Shown in pieces: positions 1 through 10,329 of a stretch of 64,000 bases of DNA. The notes below the pieces were generated by a model. It ran no database searches and had not been told where the DNA came from. It saw only the letters and a program-made list of their open reading frames with translations. The DNA is from an endosymbiont of unidentified scaly snail isolate Monju (GTDB lineage: Bacteria; Pseudomonadota; Gammaproteobacteria; Chromatiales; Chromatiaceae): the NCBI RefSeq assembly GCF_000801295.1, contig NZ_AP012978.1, positions 806,001-870,000 on the forward strand. The letters run 5' to 3'. Numbering within the stretch: position 1 is the first letter of the stretch; every line of letters begins with the position of its first letter. Position numbers and translations under genes: made by a program.

Positions 1-738
1 CACCTGTCCGAGCAGTGCCAGCAGCGATTTTACATAGATGCGGGTCGGTGCCAGCAGGGCCTCGCCCAGGGTGCGGCCGTCGAAGGCCTGGTCCAGGTCG
101 GCGCCGCTCACCTCGATCACCTTGCGGATCAGCGAATAGCCGTTGGAATGCGGACCGGAAGAGGCCAGGCCCAGCAGCACGTCGCCCACCTGCACCTTGT
201 CGGCCTGCAGGATACGCGACTTCTCGACGATGCCCACGGCAAAGCCGGCCAGGTCATAGTCGCTGCCCTCGTACATGCCGGGCATCTCCGCGGTCTCGCC
301 GCCGGTGAGCGCGCAGCCGGCCAGTTCGCAGCCGCGTGCAATGCCCTCGACCACCGCCGTGGCCACGTCCAGGTCCAGGCGGCCGGTGGCGTAGTAGTCG
401 AGGAAGAACAGCGGTTCGGCGCCGGTGACAACGATGTCGTTGACGCACATTGCCACCAGGTCGATGCCGATGCTGTCGTGGCGTCCCAGCTGCATGGCCA
501 GTTTCAGCTTGGTGCCCACCCCGTCGGTGCCCGAGACCAGCACAGGTTCGCTGAAGCCTTTCGGGATCTCGAACAGGGCGCCGAAACCGCCCAGGCCGGT
601 GAGCACACCGGGACGGAAGGTGCGTTTGACGATGGGCTTGATGCGTTCGACGAGCGCATTGCCGGCGTCGATGTCCACTCCGGCCTGGGCATAACTCAGG
701 CCGGTGGCGTCGTTGGAAGGTGTGTTGCTGTCGCTCAA
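1..738 (-). CDS. purM: Phosphoribosylformylglycinamidine cyclo-ligase, 3' end cut by window edge
   Basis: PurM closes the imidazole ring (FGAM to AIR, ATP-dependent) in de novo purine synthesis in the cytosol. Reading leftward from a TTG at 736-738, the frame is open for 246 codons to the window edge, against roughly 345 in the family, so the C-terminal third is missing. The N-terminal hallmarks are visible: [13 protein letters not shown] near residue 14, [23 protein letters not shown] (the glycine-rich nucleotide/substrate loop) and [25 protein letters not shown]. No in-frame ATG gives as good a start, and a GGAG sits just upstream of the TTG. It is divergent from the DUF2066 gene, an arrangement common in gammaproteobacteria. 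Confidence 0.95.
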   Translation of the reverse strand, partial: MSDSNTPSNDATGLSYAQAGVDIDAGNALVERIKPIVKRTFRPGVLTGLGGFGALFEIPKGFSEPVLVSGTDGVGTKLKLAMQLGRHDSIGIDLVAMCVNDIVVTGAEPLFFLDYYATGRLDLDVATAVVEGIARGCELAGCALTGGETAEMPGMYEGSDYDLAGFAVGIVEKSRILQADKVQVGDVLLGLASSGPHSNGYSLIRKVIEVSGADLDQAFDGRTLGEALLAPTRIYVKSLLALLGQV

Positions 739-856
739 GGCGGACTCCGCGGAGGGGGAAAGATTGGGCGGCGATTTTACCCTCTGCCCCGGCAGGCCGC
801 ACCTGGAAGAGCCCCCATTTTTCGCGCCATCGGCCATCCTGTTACACTTTCGCGCC

Positions 857-1963
857 ATGAAATCGACAATTGGCAAGTGGCTGTTGCTGGCGGCGTGGAT
901 GGTGGTGTCGGCAGGCGCCTGGGCGCAAGAAGAGGCTGACCTGTACAGTGGCCAGGTCCTGGTGGCCGACGAGGGACCACAGGCGCGGGCCGAAGGTTTG
1001 CGCCAGATCCTGGGGCAGGTGCTCGAACGCCTGAGCGGTCGCGAGAGCGTGGGCCGCGGCGGGGCCGCCGAGGCGGTGCTCGCCCGGGCCTCTTCGCTGG
1101 TACAACAGTTTCGCTACCTGGCGCCGCCCCAGACGCAGGAAAACGGCGAGGCGCCCGCGGGACGCCTCCTGTGGGCCCGCTTCGACCCCGGTGCGCTGGA
1201 GCGTCTGCTGCGTGAGCAGGGGGTGCCGGTGTGGCACGGCCGGCGTCCCCGGGTGTTGCTCTGGCTGGCCGAGGAGCAGGGCGCGCAGCGCCAACTGCTC
1301 AACCCGGCCGAGGATCCGGCGCTGCACGAGGCCTTGCGCCGCGAGGCCTCGCGCTTCGGCACCCCGCTGCAATTCCCCCTGATGGATCTTCAGGATCAGT
1401 CCACCCTGACGTCCGCGGATCTGTGGGCCGATTATGCGGCGGCCATCCGCGAGGCCTCGGCGCGCTATCCGCACGACCTGGTCCTGACCGGTCGGCTGCG
1501 GACATCGCCCGACGGGCAGTGGGCCGCCGACTGGAGCCTGTGGGACGGTGGGGCCGTCGAGCATTTCGAGACCCGGGGCGAGGATCGTATCGGGGTGTTG
1601 CGCGCCGGTATCGACGCCTTGCAGGAGCGCCTGCTGGCGCGGCACCAGCCGCAGACGGAAGGGACCGGCGAGGAGGTGCTGGTGCGCATCGAGGACGTGG
1701 ACAGCCTGACCGTCTATGGCGAACTGATGCGCTGGCTGGCCTCCGAGCCCGATTTGCAAGGCGTCCACCTGCGCGAGGCCGATGGCAGTTCCCTGGTGCT
1801 GGGGCTGCGTGCCGCCGCCCAGGAGGTCCTGCTGCGGCAGCTCGACGCGGCATCCGTGCTCGAGGCCCTGCCGGGCATCGAGGCCGAGCTGGAACAGCCC
1901 CGGCGTCCCGCCGTACCGGGCCTGGCGGTGGTACGTAGCTATCGGTTCACGGGAGGGCGCTGA
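857..1963 (+). CDS. DUF2066 domain-containing exported protein
   Basis: This 368-residue protein belongs to the DUF2066 family, a conserved gammaproteobacterial family of unknown function usually found next to purM. I placed the start at 857 because it begins [17 protein letters not shown] followed by AGAWAQ, a typical Sec signal peptide with a likely cleavage after AWA; the open frame extends further upstream into purM but that part does not look coding. The mature N-terminus ([20 protein letters not shown]) and the LVQQFRY block are family-like. Its TGA overlaps the ATG of the next gene (TGATG), so it is translationally coupled to the phosphatidyltransferase. The biochemical role is unknown; a periplasmic location is inferred. 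Confidence 0.8.
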   Translation: MKSTIGKWLLLAAWMVVSAGAWAQEEADLYSGQVLVADEGPQARAEGLRQILGQVLERLSGRESVGRGGAAEAVLARASSLVQQFRYLAPPQTQENGEAPAGRLLWARFDPGALERLLREQGVPVWHGRRPRVLLWLAEEQGAQRQLLNPAEDPALHEALRREASRFGTPLQFPLMDLQDQSTLTSADLWADYAAAIREASARYPHDLVLTGRLRTSPDGQWAADWSLWDGGAVEHFETRGEDRIGVLRAGIDALQERLLARHQPQTEGTGEEVLVRIEDVDSLTVYGELMRWLASEPDLQGVHLREADGSSLVLGLRAAAQEVLLRQLDAASVLEALPGIEAELEQPRRPAVPGLAVVRSYRFTGGR

Positions 1964-2553
1964 TGCTGCGCCCGGCGTCGCCCCTGCGTCACCTGCCCAA
2001 CCTGATCAGCGCGCTGCGCATGGTGCTGGTGGTGCCCATCGTCTGGGCCCTGCTGGATCGACGCCTCGAACTGGCCATCGGCCTGTTCCTGGTGGCCGGG
2101 GTGTCGGACGCGGTGGACGGTTTTCTGGCCAAGCAGTTCGGCTGGGCCAGCCGTCTCGGAGGCATTCTCGATGCCCTGGCCGACAAGTTCCTGCTGGTTT
2201 CCACCTTTCTCTGCCTGTGGTGGCTGGGCGTATTCCCTGGCTGGCTGGTGCTGTGGGTACTGGCGCGCGATGTGCTCATCATCGGTGGCGGCATCGTCTA
2301 CAACTCGTGGATCGAGCGCTTTGTCCCCGAACCCAGTCCGGTGAGCAAGCTCAATACCTTTCTGCAGATCGTGTTGGCTGCGCTGGGCGTGGTGCACCTG
2401 GGGATCACGCCGGTGGCGGACTGGTTGTTGCACGTGTTGATGGGCGCGGTGGCGTTGACCGTCTTCTTCAGCGGGGCGGGTTATGTGCGTGAATGGACCC
2501 GGCGCGCGGCGCTGCGGCGTCATGCCCGGGATGGAGCATCGCATGGAGAATAG
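1963..2553 (+). CDS. CDP-alcohol phosphatidyltransferase family protein (PgsA/cardiolipin-synthase-like)
   Basis: This integral membrane enzyme family exchanges CMP of CDP-diacylglycerol for an alcohol, making phospholipid head groups. The diagnostic metal/CDP site DxxDGxxA(K)x8GxxxDxxxD is complete at residues about 48-74 (DAVDGFLAK, then GILDALAD), with Lys in place of the usual Arg after the Ala. Hydrophobic segments at about 17-32, 38-48, 77-105 and 125-165 fit the six-helix fold. The 196-residue length is normal. Substrate cannot be decided from sequence; neighbours (DUF2066, AI-2E permease, hda) match the locus where many gammaproteobacteria carry such a paralogue in addition to the housekeeping pgsA. 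It overlaps the permease gene by about 20 bases. Confidence 0.85.
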   Translation: MLRPASPLRHLPNLISALRMVLVVPIVWALLDRRLELAIGLFLVAGVSDAVDGFLAKQFGWASRLGGILDALADKFLLVSTFLCLWWLGVFPGWLVLWVLARDVLIIGGGIVYNSWIERFVPEPSPVSKLNTFLQIVLAALGVVHLGITPVADWLLHVLMGAVALTVFFSGAGYVREWTRRAALRRHARDGASHGE

Positions 2554-3601
2554 GCGACTCTGGGGGGTGCTCTGGCTGGCCTTCGGCGGCTGGCTGCTGT
2601 ACCTGCTCTCGCCCATCCTCACACCCTTCATCGTCAGTGCCCTGCTGGCCTACCTGGGCGATCCGCTGGTCGACCGCCTCGAGGCGCGTCGCGTACCGCG
2701 TAGCCTGGCGGTGACCCTGGTGTTCTGCGTGATCCTGGGTGGGCTGTTCCTGCTGCTGCTGATTCTGGTGCCACGCATCGAGTCACAGTTGGTGCACCTG
2801 GCGCAGAAGCTGCCGCAGTACGCGGCCTGGCTGAAGGCGCACCTCGAACCCTGGCTGGCGCGCTGGACTGGTGCCGAGGGGCCGGTGTTCGAGCCCGAGG
2901 TGTTGCGCAAGGCGATTGCGGCACACTGGCAGAGCGCCGGCGGCCTGCTGGCAGGTGTATGGCAGTCGGTCAGTGCCTCGGGACTGGTGTTGCTCGACTG
3001 GCTGGTCAACCTGCTGCTGGTGCAGGTACTCACCTTCTACCTGCTGCGTGACTGGGACGATCTGGTGACCGCCGTCCAGGCCTTGTTGCCGCGTGGGCGA
3101 GTGGCGCTGATCAGTCGCCTGGCGCGCGAATCCGACGAGGTGCTGGGCGCCTTTCTGCGGGGACAGGTGGCGGTGATGTTCGCGCTCGGTGTCATCTATA
3201 CCACCGGGTTGTGGCTGGTGGGGCTGGATTTCGCCCTGCTCATCGGCATGTTTGCCGGCATGGTGAGTTTCGTGCCTTACCTGGGCCTGATCCTCGGTGT
3301 ACTGGTGGCCGGCGTGGCGGCCATCCTCCAGTTCCAGGAGGTGGGCGAGCTGCCCTGGGTGGTGGCCGTGTTCGTGATCGGGCAGGTAATCGAAGGCACG
3401 GTGCTGACCCCGCGGCTGGTGGGTGAGCGCATCGGTCTGCACCCGGTGGCGGTGATCTTCGCGGTAATGGCCGGTGGCCAGCTCTATGGCTTCTTCGGCA
3501 TCCTGCTCGCCCTGCCGGTGGCGGCGGTGGCCATGGTGCTGCTGCGCCACCTGCTCGAGACCTGGCGCGCCAGCGGCGTGTACCAGGGCAGCGAATCGTA
3601 G
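2531..3601 (+). CDS. AI-2E family transporter (PerM-like membrane protein)
   Basis: This is a polytopic inner-membrane protein of the AI-2E/PerM exporter family; members export small molecules or act as Na+/H+ antiporters, and the substrate here is unknown. The N-terminus (WLAFGGWLLYLLSPILTPF) and the C-terminal block (GMFAGMVSFVPYLGLILGVLVAG, then the VIGQVIEGTVLTPRLVGERIGLHPVAV signature) are typical. At 356 residues it is full length. I chose 2531 (ATG, MEHRMENRRLW) over an upstream in-frame ATG; 2543 is also possible. It overlaps the previous gene and is the last gene of the rightward operon; a REP-like repeat cluster follows before the convergent hda. Confidence 0.88.
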   Translation: MEHRMENRRLWGVLWLAFGGWLLYLLSPILTPFIVSALLAYLGDPLVDRLEARRVPRSLAVTLVFCVILGGLFLLLLILVPRIESQLVHLAQKLPQYAAWLKAHLEPWLARWTGAEGPVFEPEVLRKAIAAHWQSAGGLLAGVWQSVSASGLVLLDWLVNLLLVQVLTFYLLRDWDDLVTAVQALLPRGRVALISRLARESDEVLGAFLRGQVAVMFALGVIYTTGLWLVGLDFALLIGMFAGMVSFVPYLGLILGVLVAGVAAILQFQEVGELPWVVAVFVIGQVIEGTVLTPRLVGERIGLHPVAVIFAVMAGGQLYGFFGILLALPVAAVAMVLLRHLLETWRASGVYQGSES

Positions 3602-3605
3602 GCGG

Positions 3606-3735
3606 GCGTCCTGTGAGAGCGGCGTCCCCGCCGTGAACATTCGGCCCGAGGACGGGCCTCCTACCCGTGGGAGCGGCGTCCCTGCCGCGAATGTTCGGCC
3701 CGAGGACGGGCCTCCTGCAGGTGAACATCCTTGCC
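3606..3735. repeat. REP-like hairpin cluster 1
   Basis: Two and a half tandem copies of a composite repeat lie between the converging AI-2E permease and hda genes. Each unit has one hairpin of GAGCGGCGTCCCCGCCG type followed about ten bases later by one of GGCCCGAGGACGGGCC type, ending CTCCTAC or CTCCTGC. The same unit recurs at six further places in this window, always intergenic, which matches REP/BIME behaviour. Confidence 0.85.
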
Positions 3736-3741
3736 GCGAAC

Positions 3742-4430
3742 TCAGACGGACAGCCGCTCGCGCACGAAGGGGATACTCAGGCGCCGTTGTTCGGCCAGGG
3801 ATTCGCGGTCCAGGCGTTCGATCAGTGCCGCCAGTTCGCCGGTGTCGCGCGGGCAGCGGCTCAGCAGGTAGCGCGCGACCTCGGGCGGCAGCTCCAGGCC
3901 GTGCCGTGCCGCGAGCTGGCGCAGCAGGTGTTCACGTTGTGCATCGTCCAGCGGCTTGAGGTGGTAGTTCAGGCCCCAGCCCAGGCGGGTGCGCAGATCG
4001 GGCAGGATGAAGCCGGCGCGTGCTGCCGCGGCCCTGGCGGAGAACAGCAGGCGACAGCCACGGTCGCGCGCCCGGTTGTAGAGTGCGAACAGCGCCCGTT
4101 CCCAGTCCGCGAGGCCGGCGAGGCTGTCCACGTCGTCGATGGCGATCAGGTCGAAGCGCTCCAGTCCCTCGAGCATTTCGGGGGCGAGTTGCGCATGCTC
4201 GGCGGCCGGCAGGTAGACCGGCATCAGCCCGGCCTCGCGGGCGGCCGTGCACTGGCCCATCAGCAGGTGGCTGCGACCGCTGTGTGGTGGACCGCTCAGG
4301 TAGAGCTGTGCCTCGCCGCTGCCATCGCGCTGCGCGGCGAGCAGCGCCAGCACCTGGCCGTCGTCGCCGGCGATGTAGTCTTCGAGACGGGTGGGGCAAC
4401 GCAGCTCCAGCCCCAATGGCAGCTGGCGGC

Positions 4431-4434
<4 letters not shown>
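3742..4434 (-). CDS. hda: DnaA regulatory inactivator Hda
   Basis: Hda is a DnaA-like AAA+ protein that, with the DNA-loaded beta clamp, stimulates ATP hydrolysis by DnaA and so prevents re-initiation of replication. The 230-residue protein starts MSRQLPLGLEL, giving the QLPLGLEL clamp-binding motif at its extreme N-terminus. It has a Walker A variant SGPPHSGRSHLL at about 48-59, Walker B LIAIDDVDSLAG at about 95-106, and sensor-2/lid features (RCPRDTGELAALIERLD) near the end. Start ATG 4432-4434 overlaps the stop of the upstream DUF2069 gene. Length and order match known Hda; there is no DNA-binding domain IV, which separates it from DnaA. Confidence 0.93.
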
Positions 4435-5726
<1,292 letters not shown>

Positions 5727-5802
5727 CGGTGCCTCGTCTCCCGGGTGGTAAACAGGCGCTATGTTAGCACCCGCGAGGCAGGGCGCGGCAGTGAGGCCGC
5801 GC

Positions 5803-7331
5803 TCAGTCGAGCAACGAGACGTGGATGATCTCGGTGTCCGGGAACTGGGCCGCCCGACGCTCGTGACGTACCTGGTAATGCTTGTTGATGCCTTCGAGCG
5901 TTTCGATCGTGCCTTCCCCGGTGAAGTGCCCCAGTGGAGCGATCAGCTGGAAATGGCTGTGCGAGCGGTCGGCATTGAGCAGCGCCGGTTGTCTCGTGCT
6001 GCCCAGAGTGACGGGGGTCACGTGTCCGACCAGGCGCTCGACGCCGATGTACTGATATCGGTTGTCGTCCACCAGGCGTCGCCGCATCTGCGCCACGAAA
6101 CCGCTGTGCTCCTGGCTTCCTGGCGGGTAGTCGAGTTCGAACAGCAGCCATTCGCCGGGTTCGGGAATGGGAACCCGGGCCGGCAGCAGGAAACTGGCCC
6201 CGCCGAAAGAGGCGTCGTTCTGGCGGCAGGGGATGCCGCCGGACGGCGGCTCCCCGGTGTATTCCAGTTGCTCGCGTCCCGACTGGAGTTCCGTCAGCCG
6301 TTGATGCACGGCCTCGAAGCCCTGGATGAAGTGGTAGTCGGCATTGCGGATCTGCCGCGGGTGCCGGCGTTCGCGTCGGCCGGCGATCAGGCCTCCCAGG
6401 TCGGCGGCGAGCCAGTGGCGCAGCCGGCAGGGGCGTGGCTCGTCCTCTTCGGCCGGCAGTTTCTGCAACATGGCGTTGAGCCCATGCAGATAGACCTTGC
6501 GGGCCTGGCCTTGGTTCGTTGGCCGCCGCGAGAACTCCAGCGGCGTGCTCTCGCCCGACAGGTCCACCGGGATGCGGTAGCGGTCCTTCGTCTCGCGGGA
6601 CAGACGCAGGGCGTCCACGGCCCCGGGCAGCTCCCGCACCAGTTGCTGAATGCAGCGCACCGAGTGCCGGTGGGGGTCGGACAGCAGAAGCACCAGCGCG
6701 CTGAAGAAGGCGCCGTTTGCGGTTGCCGGGTCGCGAGTCAGGCAGAGCGGGCTTTCGCAAGTCACCTGGCCGAGGTCGTGGCGTTCCGCTACGTTGTAGA
6801 GTTGCACCATCTGGCGCCAGATGGTGGGGCGCAGCATCTGGTGTTCGATCATGTTGTGCTGGATGATACGCCCCAGCATCAGCAGGGCGGCATGCAGATC
6901 GGACGGGTTTGGCGGCTTGCCGTCGGACAGACGCATCTGCGCGGCGCGCATGTGCGCGCTGGCCAGTTCTCCTGCAGCAGGCCGGGAAAGGGTTCCAGCA
7001 GATCGCGCTGGTTGCGTGTGCGGGCCACTGGTTGGGTGCCCAGGGCGTCCAGCGCCTGCGTCTGCAGGGTGGCTACCGGCTCGTGATAGCAGCGGAGGAG
7101 TTCTTCGTAACGGCGGGCCGGCTGAGGGTCGCGCACCAGAAAGGCCAGCTGGCGTTGCAGCTGTTGGATGGTGTACTTAGGATTGGTGGGCGGAAGTTCC
7201 TCCAGCCATGAACGCAGTTCCCGGACGTTGACAATGGCGTCGGGGTGTCGGGCGATCAGCGGCTGTGGAATATCCAAGTACTCCTTGCCCTCAGGCGATA
7301 AGGCGGTCCGTAGCATATCCCTATGTCTCAT
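5803..7331 (-). pseudogene. Uncharacterised protein with possible PilZ-like C-terminus, frameshifted
   Basis: Two frames join into one protein of about 509 residues. The first half starts MRHRDMLRTALSPEGKEYLD (ATG at 7329-7331) and runs to LLEPFPGLLQE near 6972. The second runs LASAHMRAAQMRLSDGKPP and ends VSLLD at 5803. The switch is at TTCTCC 6967-6972; removing a duplicated two-base step restores LLQELASAHMRAAQMRL. The middle is helical and His/Arg-rich, without recognised motifs. Residues around CRQNDASFGGASFLLPA resemble the NxSxGG strand of PilZ (cyclic-di-GMP binding) domains, but the N-terminal RxxxR half of that motif is not clear, so this is tentative. No membrane segment or signal peptide is visible. 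It is divergent from the TlpA-like operon. Confidence 0.6.
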
Positions 7332-7495
7332 ATTGTTTTATTTGTGGGAAAGTATAGTGATTTCAAGGAATCCCGCAATTGTGCGGGCGCTTCCCGGGAA
7401 CCAATGGAATAACCCGGGGGGCTGAGGAGTCATTCAGGTCGCGACGCCTGGGTTGCCAGCGGTAGTCGTGGTGAATTCGTGATGGGGGATCCCCG

Positions 7496-8005
7496 ATGAA
7501 GAGATTGCGTAGGAGTTGGCCCCTGGGGGTGTTGCTGGTCTGGTGCCTGGCGGGGGTGGCGTGGGCCAGTCCGGATTTCGCCTTGCCGGATCTGCACGGC
7601 AAGGTACATCGCCTTTCCGATTACCGGGGGAAGTGGGTGCTGGTCAACTACTGGGCCACCTGGTGTCCGCCGTGCCGCGAGGAGCTGCCGGAGCTGGAAT
7701 CGTTCTACGCGGGCTCCGATGGGGAGCGGGTAGTGCTGGGGGTCAACATCGAGGACATCGGCAAGGAGGAACTCGCCGTCTTCGTGGACGAGCAGTTCCT
7801 GTCCTATCCCATCCTGCTGGCGGGCGCGCGTCCCGAGCACGACCAGTTGCTCGGCCCCATTCGCGGCCTGCCCACCTCATACCTGATCTCGCCCCAGGGC
7901 AAGGTGGTGGCGCGCCAGGTGGGGCCAGTGTCCGCCAAGGACATCGAGGATTTCATCGAACATTACGAAGAACAGGCGAGCGCGGAGCGCGCGCCCAGGG
8001 GGTAG
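7496..8005 (+). CDS. TlpA-like thioredoxin-family thiol-disulfide protein
   Basis: This 169-residue protein has an N-terminal signal or anchor (residues 1-24, GVLLVWCLAGVAWA) followed by a TlpA/ResA-type thioredoxin domain: SPDFALPDLHGKVHRLSDYRG, then the active site WATWCPPCREELP at about 53-65 and the cis-Pro GLPTSYLI near 123-130. Such proteins reduce periplasmic disulfides, for example on apocytochromes or partner enzymes. It is the first gene of a compact four-gene unit with a second thioredoxin-fold protein, a TolC-like and a HlyD-like protein. The start ATG 7496 is followed by KRLRR, a good signal-peptide n-region. The partner substrate is unknown. Confidence 0.85.
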   Translation: MKRLRRSWPLGVLLVWCLAGVAWASPDFALPDLHGKVHRLSDYRGKWVLVNYWATWCPPCREELPELESFYAGSDGERVVLGVNIEDIGKEELAVFVDEQFLSYPILLAGARPEHDQLLGPIRGLPTSYLISPQGKVVARQVGPVSAKDIEDFIEHYEEQASAERAPRG

Positions 8006-8009
8006 CACG

Positions 8010-8561
8010 GTGGGTCGGTTCGGTAAACGCGTGTTGGTCGGGTGGTTGTGGTATTGCCTGCTGGTTGGGACGGCGCTGGCCCAGCCGGGCCGCGATCCCG
8101 ACCAGTATTTCTTCAACGAGACCTTCTGGGACCTGAAGGAGGAACTGGCCAATGCCCGCGAGCAGGGCAAGCAGGGCATTCTCATCATGTTCGAAATGGA
8201 TGAATGCCCGTTTTGTCACCGTATGCGCCAGACGGTGCTCAATCAACCGGAGGTGCAGGAGTACTTTCGGCAGCATTTCATCAATATCGCGATAGATATC
8301 GAGGGGGACGTCGAGGTGGTCGATTTTCAGGAGCGTTCCACGACCATGAAAGACTTCGCCTTCCGCCAGTACCGAGTGCGCGCGACGCCGGTTTTCGCCT
8401 TCTTCGATCTCGATGGCAAGTACATTCGACGGGCACGCTACACCGGCGCCACGCGCGACAAGAAGGAGTTCCTGTTACTGGGGCGTTACGTGGTGGAACA
8501 GGCCTACCGGAAGGAATCGTTCGCACGCTACAAGCGACGGATGCGCAAGCGGGAGCATTGA
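8010..8561 (+). CDS. Periplasmic thioredoxin-fold protein (SoxW / thioredoxin_2-like)
   Basis: This 183-residue protein starts at GTG 8010, four bases after the TlpA-like gene. Residues 1-24 form a signal peptide (VLVGWLWYCLLVGTALA). The mature part has a thioredoxin-fold active site MDECPFCHRM (CPFC at about 67-70) and a cis-Pro segment VRATPVFAFFDLDGKYI. The layout resembles SoxW-type proteins, which work in sulfur oxidation gene clusters, and also the DsbD-gamma/thioredoxin_7 group; no sox gene is nearby, so the SoxW link is only by resemblance. With the preceding WCPPC protein it makes a redox pair of distinct active-site dipeptides, one CPPC and one CPFC. Confidence 0.78.
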   Translation: MGRFGKRVLVGWLWYCLLVGTALAQPGRDPDQYFFNETFWDLKEELANAREQGKQGILIMFEMDECPFCHRMRQTVLNQPEVQEYFRQHFINIAIDIEGDVEVVDFQERSTTMKDFAFRQYRVRATPVFAFFDLDGKYIRRARYTGATRDKKEFLLLGRYVVEQAYRKESFARYKRRMRKREH

Positions 8562-8563
8562 GT

Positions 8564-9736
8564 ATGCGCTGGTGGTGTCTGCTGGGTCCGTGCTTGCTGG
8601 GCGCGTTATCGCTGGCAGCCGTGGCCGCCGTGCGCGAGAGCGCGGCGCTGGAGGGAGTGCACCTGACGCTGGGGGGCGAGTTGCGGCTCATCCAGCCTTC
8701 ATCGCTGGCGACGAATCAGGACCATAACGACAGCCGGGCTCACCTGCTTCTGGAGAAGCGGCTCTATGATGCCGGATATTCCACGGCCCGGGAAACGGCA
8801 GCGCAGGCGCGACTGGAAGCCGGGCAGTGGCGGGTGCGCGCGGCGCGCCAGGAACAGGCGCTGGCCATCATGCAGGCCTTCTACGATGTCCTGCTCGCCG
8901 ATCTGGCCTTTGCGCGCGACAACGAGGCCATGTCCGTGGCCTATGTGCGCCTGGACCGGGGGCGTGATCGGCACGAGCTGGGGCAGCTCTCGGATCTCGA
9001 CCTGCTGGCGCTGGAGAGCCGTTACGAGGAGACCCACCGTGCCCAGCTGCGCAGTGCCGCGCGGCAGCGTACCGCGCGTTCCCGCCTGGCGCTGGTCCTG
9101 GGACGTCCCGGCGAGCTGTCTTCGGAACTGGTGATGCCGGACATCGAAGTGAAGGCGCCATCCGGCGAAACGTTCGAGACTTTCTGGGACCAGGTGCGCG
9201 AGCGTCATCCCCGCCTGCGGGCGCTGGTTGCCGAGCTGCGTGCAGCACGCGCGGCGCTGGCGGCGGCGCGGGCCAGCCAGGGCCCGGTACTGAGTGCGCG
9301 GGTCGAGGCCGGCGCCTGGCATCGCCGCACCGGCTCCACCCACCCGCTGGCCGGGGGGGTGCACGTCGAATGGCCCTTGCTCGATGCCGGGCGGCGCGAG
9401 GCGGCCGTCGTTCGGGCCGAGGCAGCGTTGACCCGTGCGCAGGCGGCCTGGCAGGCAGGTTTGCAGGAGGTGCGGCAGCAGGCGCTGGAGGCTTGGCTGG
9501 CGCGCGAGACCCTGGCCGCAGAACTGAAGAGCCTGCAGGGCGAGGAAGACTATCGTGACCTGTATCTCGATCGCAGTCGCGCCCTGTACGAGCAGGAGAT
9601 CAAGACCGACCTGGGGGATGCCATGGTGCGAATCTCGGAGGTGCGTCTGAAGACGGCGCAGGTCCGCTTCGACTGGGCCCTCAACGAGGCCCGTCTGCGG
9701 GCCATGACCGGAGAGCTGCTGGAGGATCTGCCATGA
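8564..9736 (+). CDS. TolC-family outer membrane efflux protein
   Basis: Starting at ATG 8564, two bases after the previous stop, this encodes 390 residues with a signal peptide (LLGPCLLGALSLAAVAA) and long amphipathic helices rich in Ala, Arg, Glu and Leu typical of TolC/outer-membrane-efflux subunits (for example QALAIMQAFYDVLLADLAFARDNEA at about 100-125). The two-fold repeat of helical hairpins separated by a short strand (VHVEWPLLDAGRR) is visible. It is shorter than E. coli TolC. The next gene, HlyD-like, overlaps by four bases, so the two probably form an export duct; no inner-membrane pump is encoded in the unit. Confidence 0.8.
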   Translation: MRWWCLLGPCLLGALSLAAVAAVRESAALEGVHLTLGGELRLIQPSSLATNQDHNDSRAHLLLEKRLYDAGYSTARETAAQARLEAGQWRVRAARQEQALAIMQAFYDVLLADLAFARDNEAMSVAYVRLDRGRDRHELGQLSDLDLLALESRYEETHRAQLRSAARQRTARSRLALVLGRPGELSSELVMPDIEVKAPSGETFETFWDQVRERHPRLRALVAELRAARAALAAARASQGPVLSARVEAGAWHRRTGSTHPLAGGVHVEWPLLDAGRREAAVVRAEAALTRAQAAWQAGLQEVRQQALEAWLARETLAAELKSLQGEEDYRDLYLDRSRALYEQEIKTDLGDAMVRISEVRLKTAQVRFDWALNEARLRAMTGELLEDLP

Positions 9737-10326
9737 AACCGGGAAATGTCCGGCGTATGTGCTGGCTGTCGTTGGTATGGTTGTGGCTGGGCATCGTCCC
9801 CCTGTCGTGGGCGGGGGAACTGGTCGGCACCCTGGAATGGAATCGTGAGGTAACCCTGGGAGTACTCGAGCCTGGAGTGATCCAGACAGTTCGTGTCGTC
9901 CCCGGGCAGCGGGTACGCCGCGGCGAATTGCTGCTGGCACTGGACCGACGGGCGCAGAAGGCCGATCTGGCGGCGGCGCGGGGGCGTCTGCAACTGGCGC
10001 AGGCCAGGCTCGAGGAGGCTCAACGCGAATTCGAGCGTGCCGAGGACCTGTACGAGCGGACCGTGCTGTCCGAACACGAGCGCGTCGTGGCGCATATTGG
10101 CCTGCTCGAGGCGCCGTTCGATGGCCTGGTGGTGCGGGTCGATGCGCGGCCGGGTCAGGCGGTGAACGGAACATTGGCGGTGCCGGAGTTGCTCGTGTTG
10201 GCCGACGATCACCAGTTTCGGGTACGCCTGTGGGTGGACGCGGCGACGCTGGATGCGTTGAAAGCTGCGCAGGCGCTGCATGTCGAACTGGCCGGGCGGC
10301 GCCTGCCGGTGCGCGTCTTCTGGTAG
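9733..10326 (+). CDS. HlyD/RND-type periplasmic adaptor, short
   Basis: This 197-residue protein overlaps the TolC-like gene (ATGA) and has a signal peptide ending near SWAGEL. The lipoyl half-domains are recognisable: LEPGVIQTVRVVPGQRVRRGELLLALD at about 44-70 and LLEAPFDGLVVRVDARPGQAV at about 131-151. The coiled-coil hairpin between them has only an outgoing helix (AAARGRLQLAQARLEEAQREFERAEDLYERT) and almost no return helix; SEHERVVAHIG leads straight into the second lipoyl half. This looks like an in-frame loss of roughly 30 residues or a minimal adaptor. The C-terminus ends soon after one beta-barrel domain. No ABC or RND pump adjoins it; convergent cpdA follows. Confidence 0.75.
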   Translation: MKPGNVRRMCWLSLVWLWLGIVPLSWAGELVGTLEWNREVTLGVLEPGVIQTVRVVPGQRVRRGELLLALDRRAQKADLAAARGRLQLAQARLEEAQREFERAEDLYERTVLSEHERVVAHIGLLEAPFDGLVVRVDARPGQAVNGTLAVPELLVLADDHQFRVRLWVDAATLDALKAAQALHVELAGRRLPVRVFW

Positions 10327-10329
10327 AGA

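Noticed and set aside
148-939. A 263-codon open frame on the plus strand across purM
   Set aside because: It is antisense to clear PurM sequence, has no ribosome site, and shows the His/Gln/Ala-rich composition of a shadow frame in GC-rich DNA.
8010-8561. A sox (thiosulfate oxidation) cluster
   Set aside because: One protein resembles SoxW, but no soxXYZABCD gene is present; the resemblance is to a broad thioredoxin-fold group.
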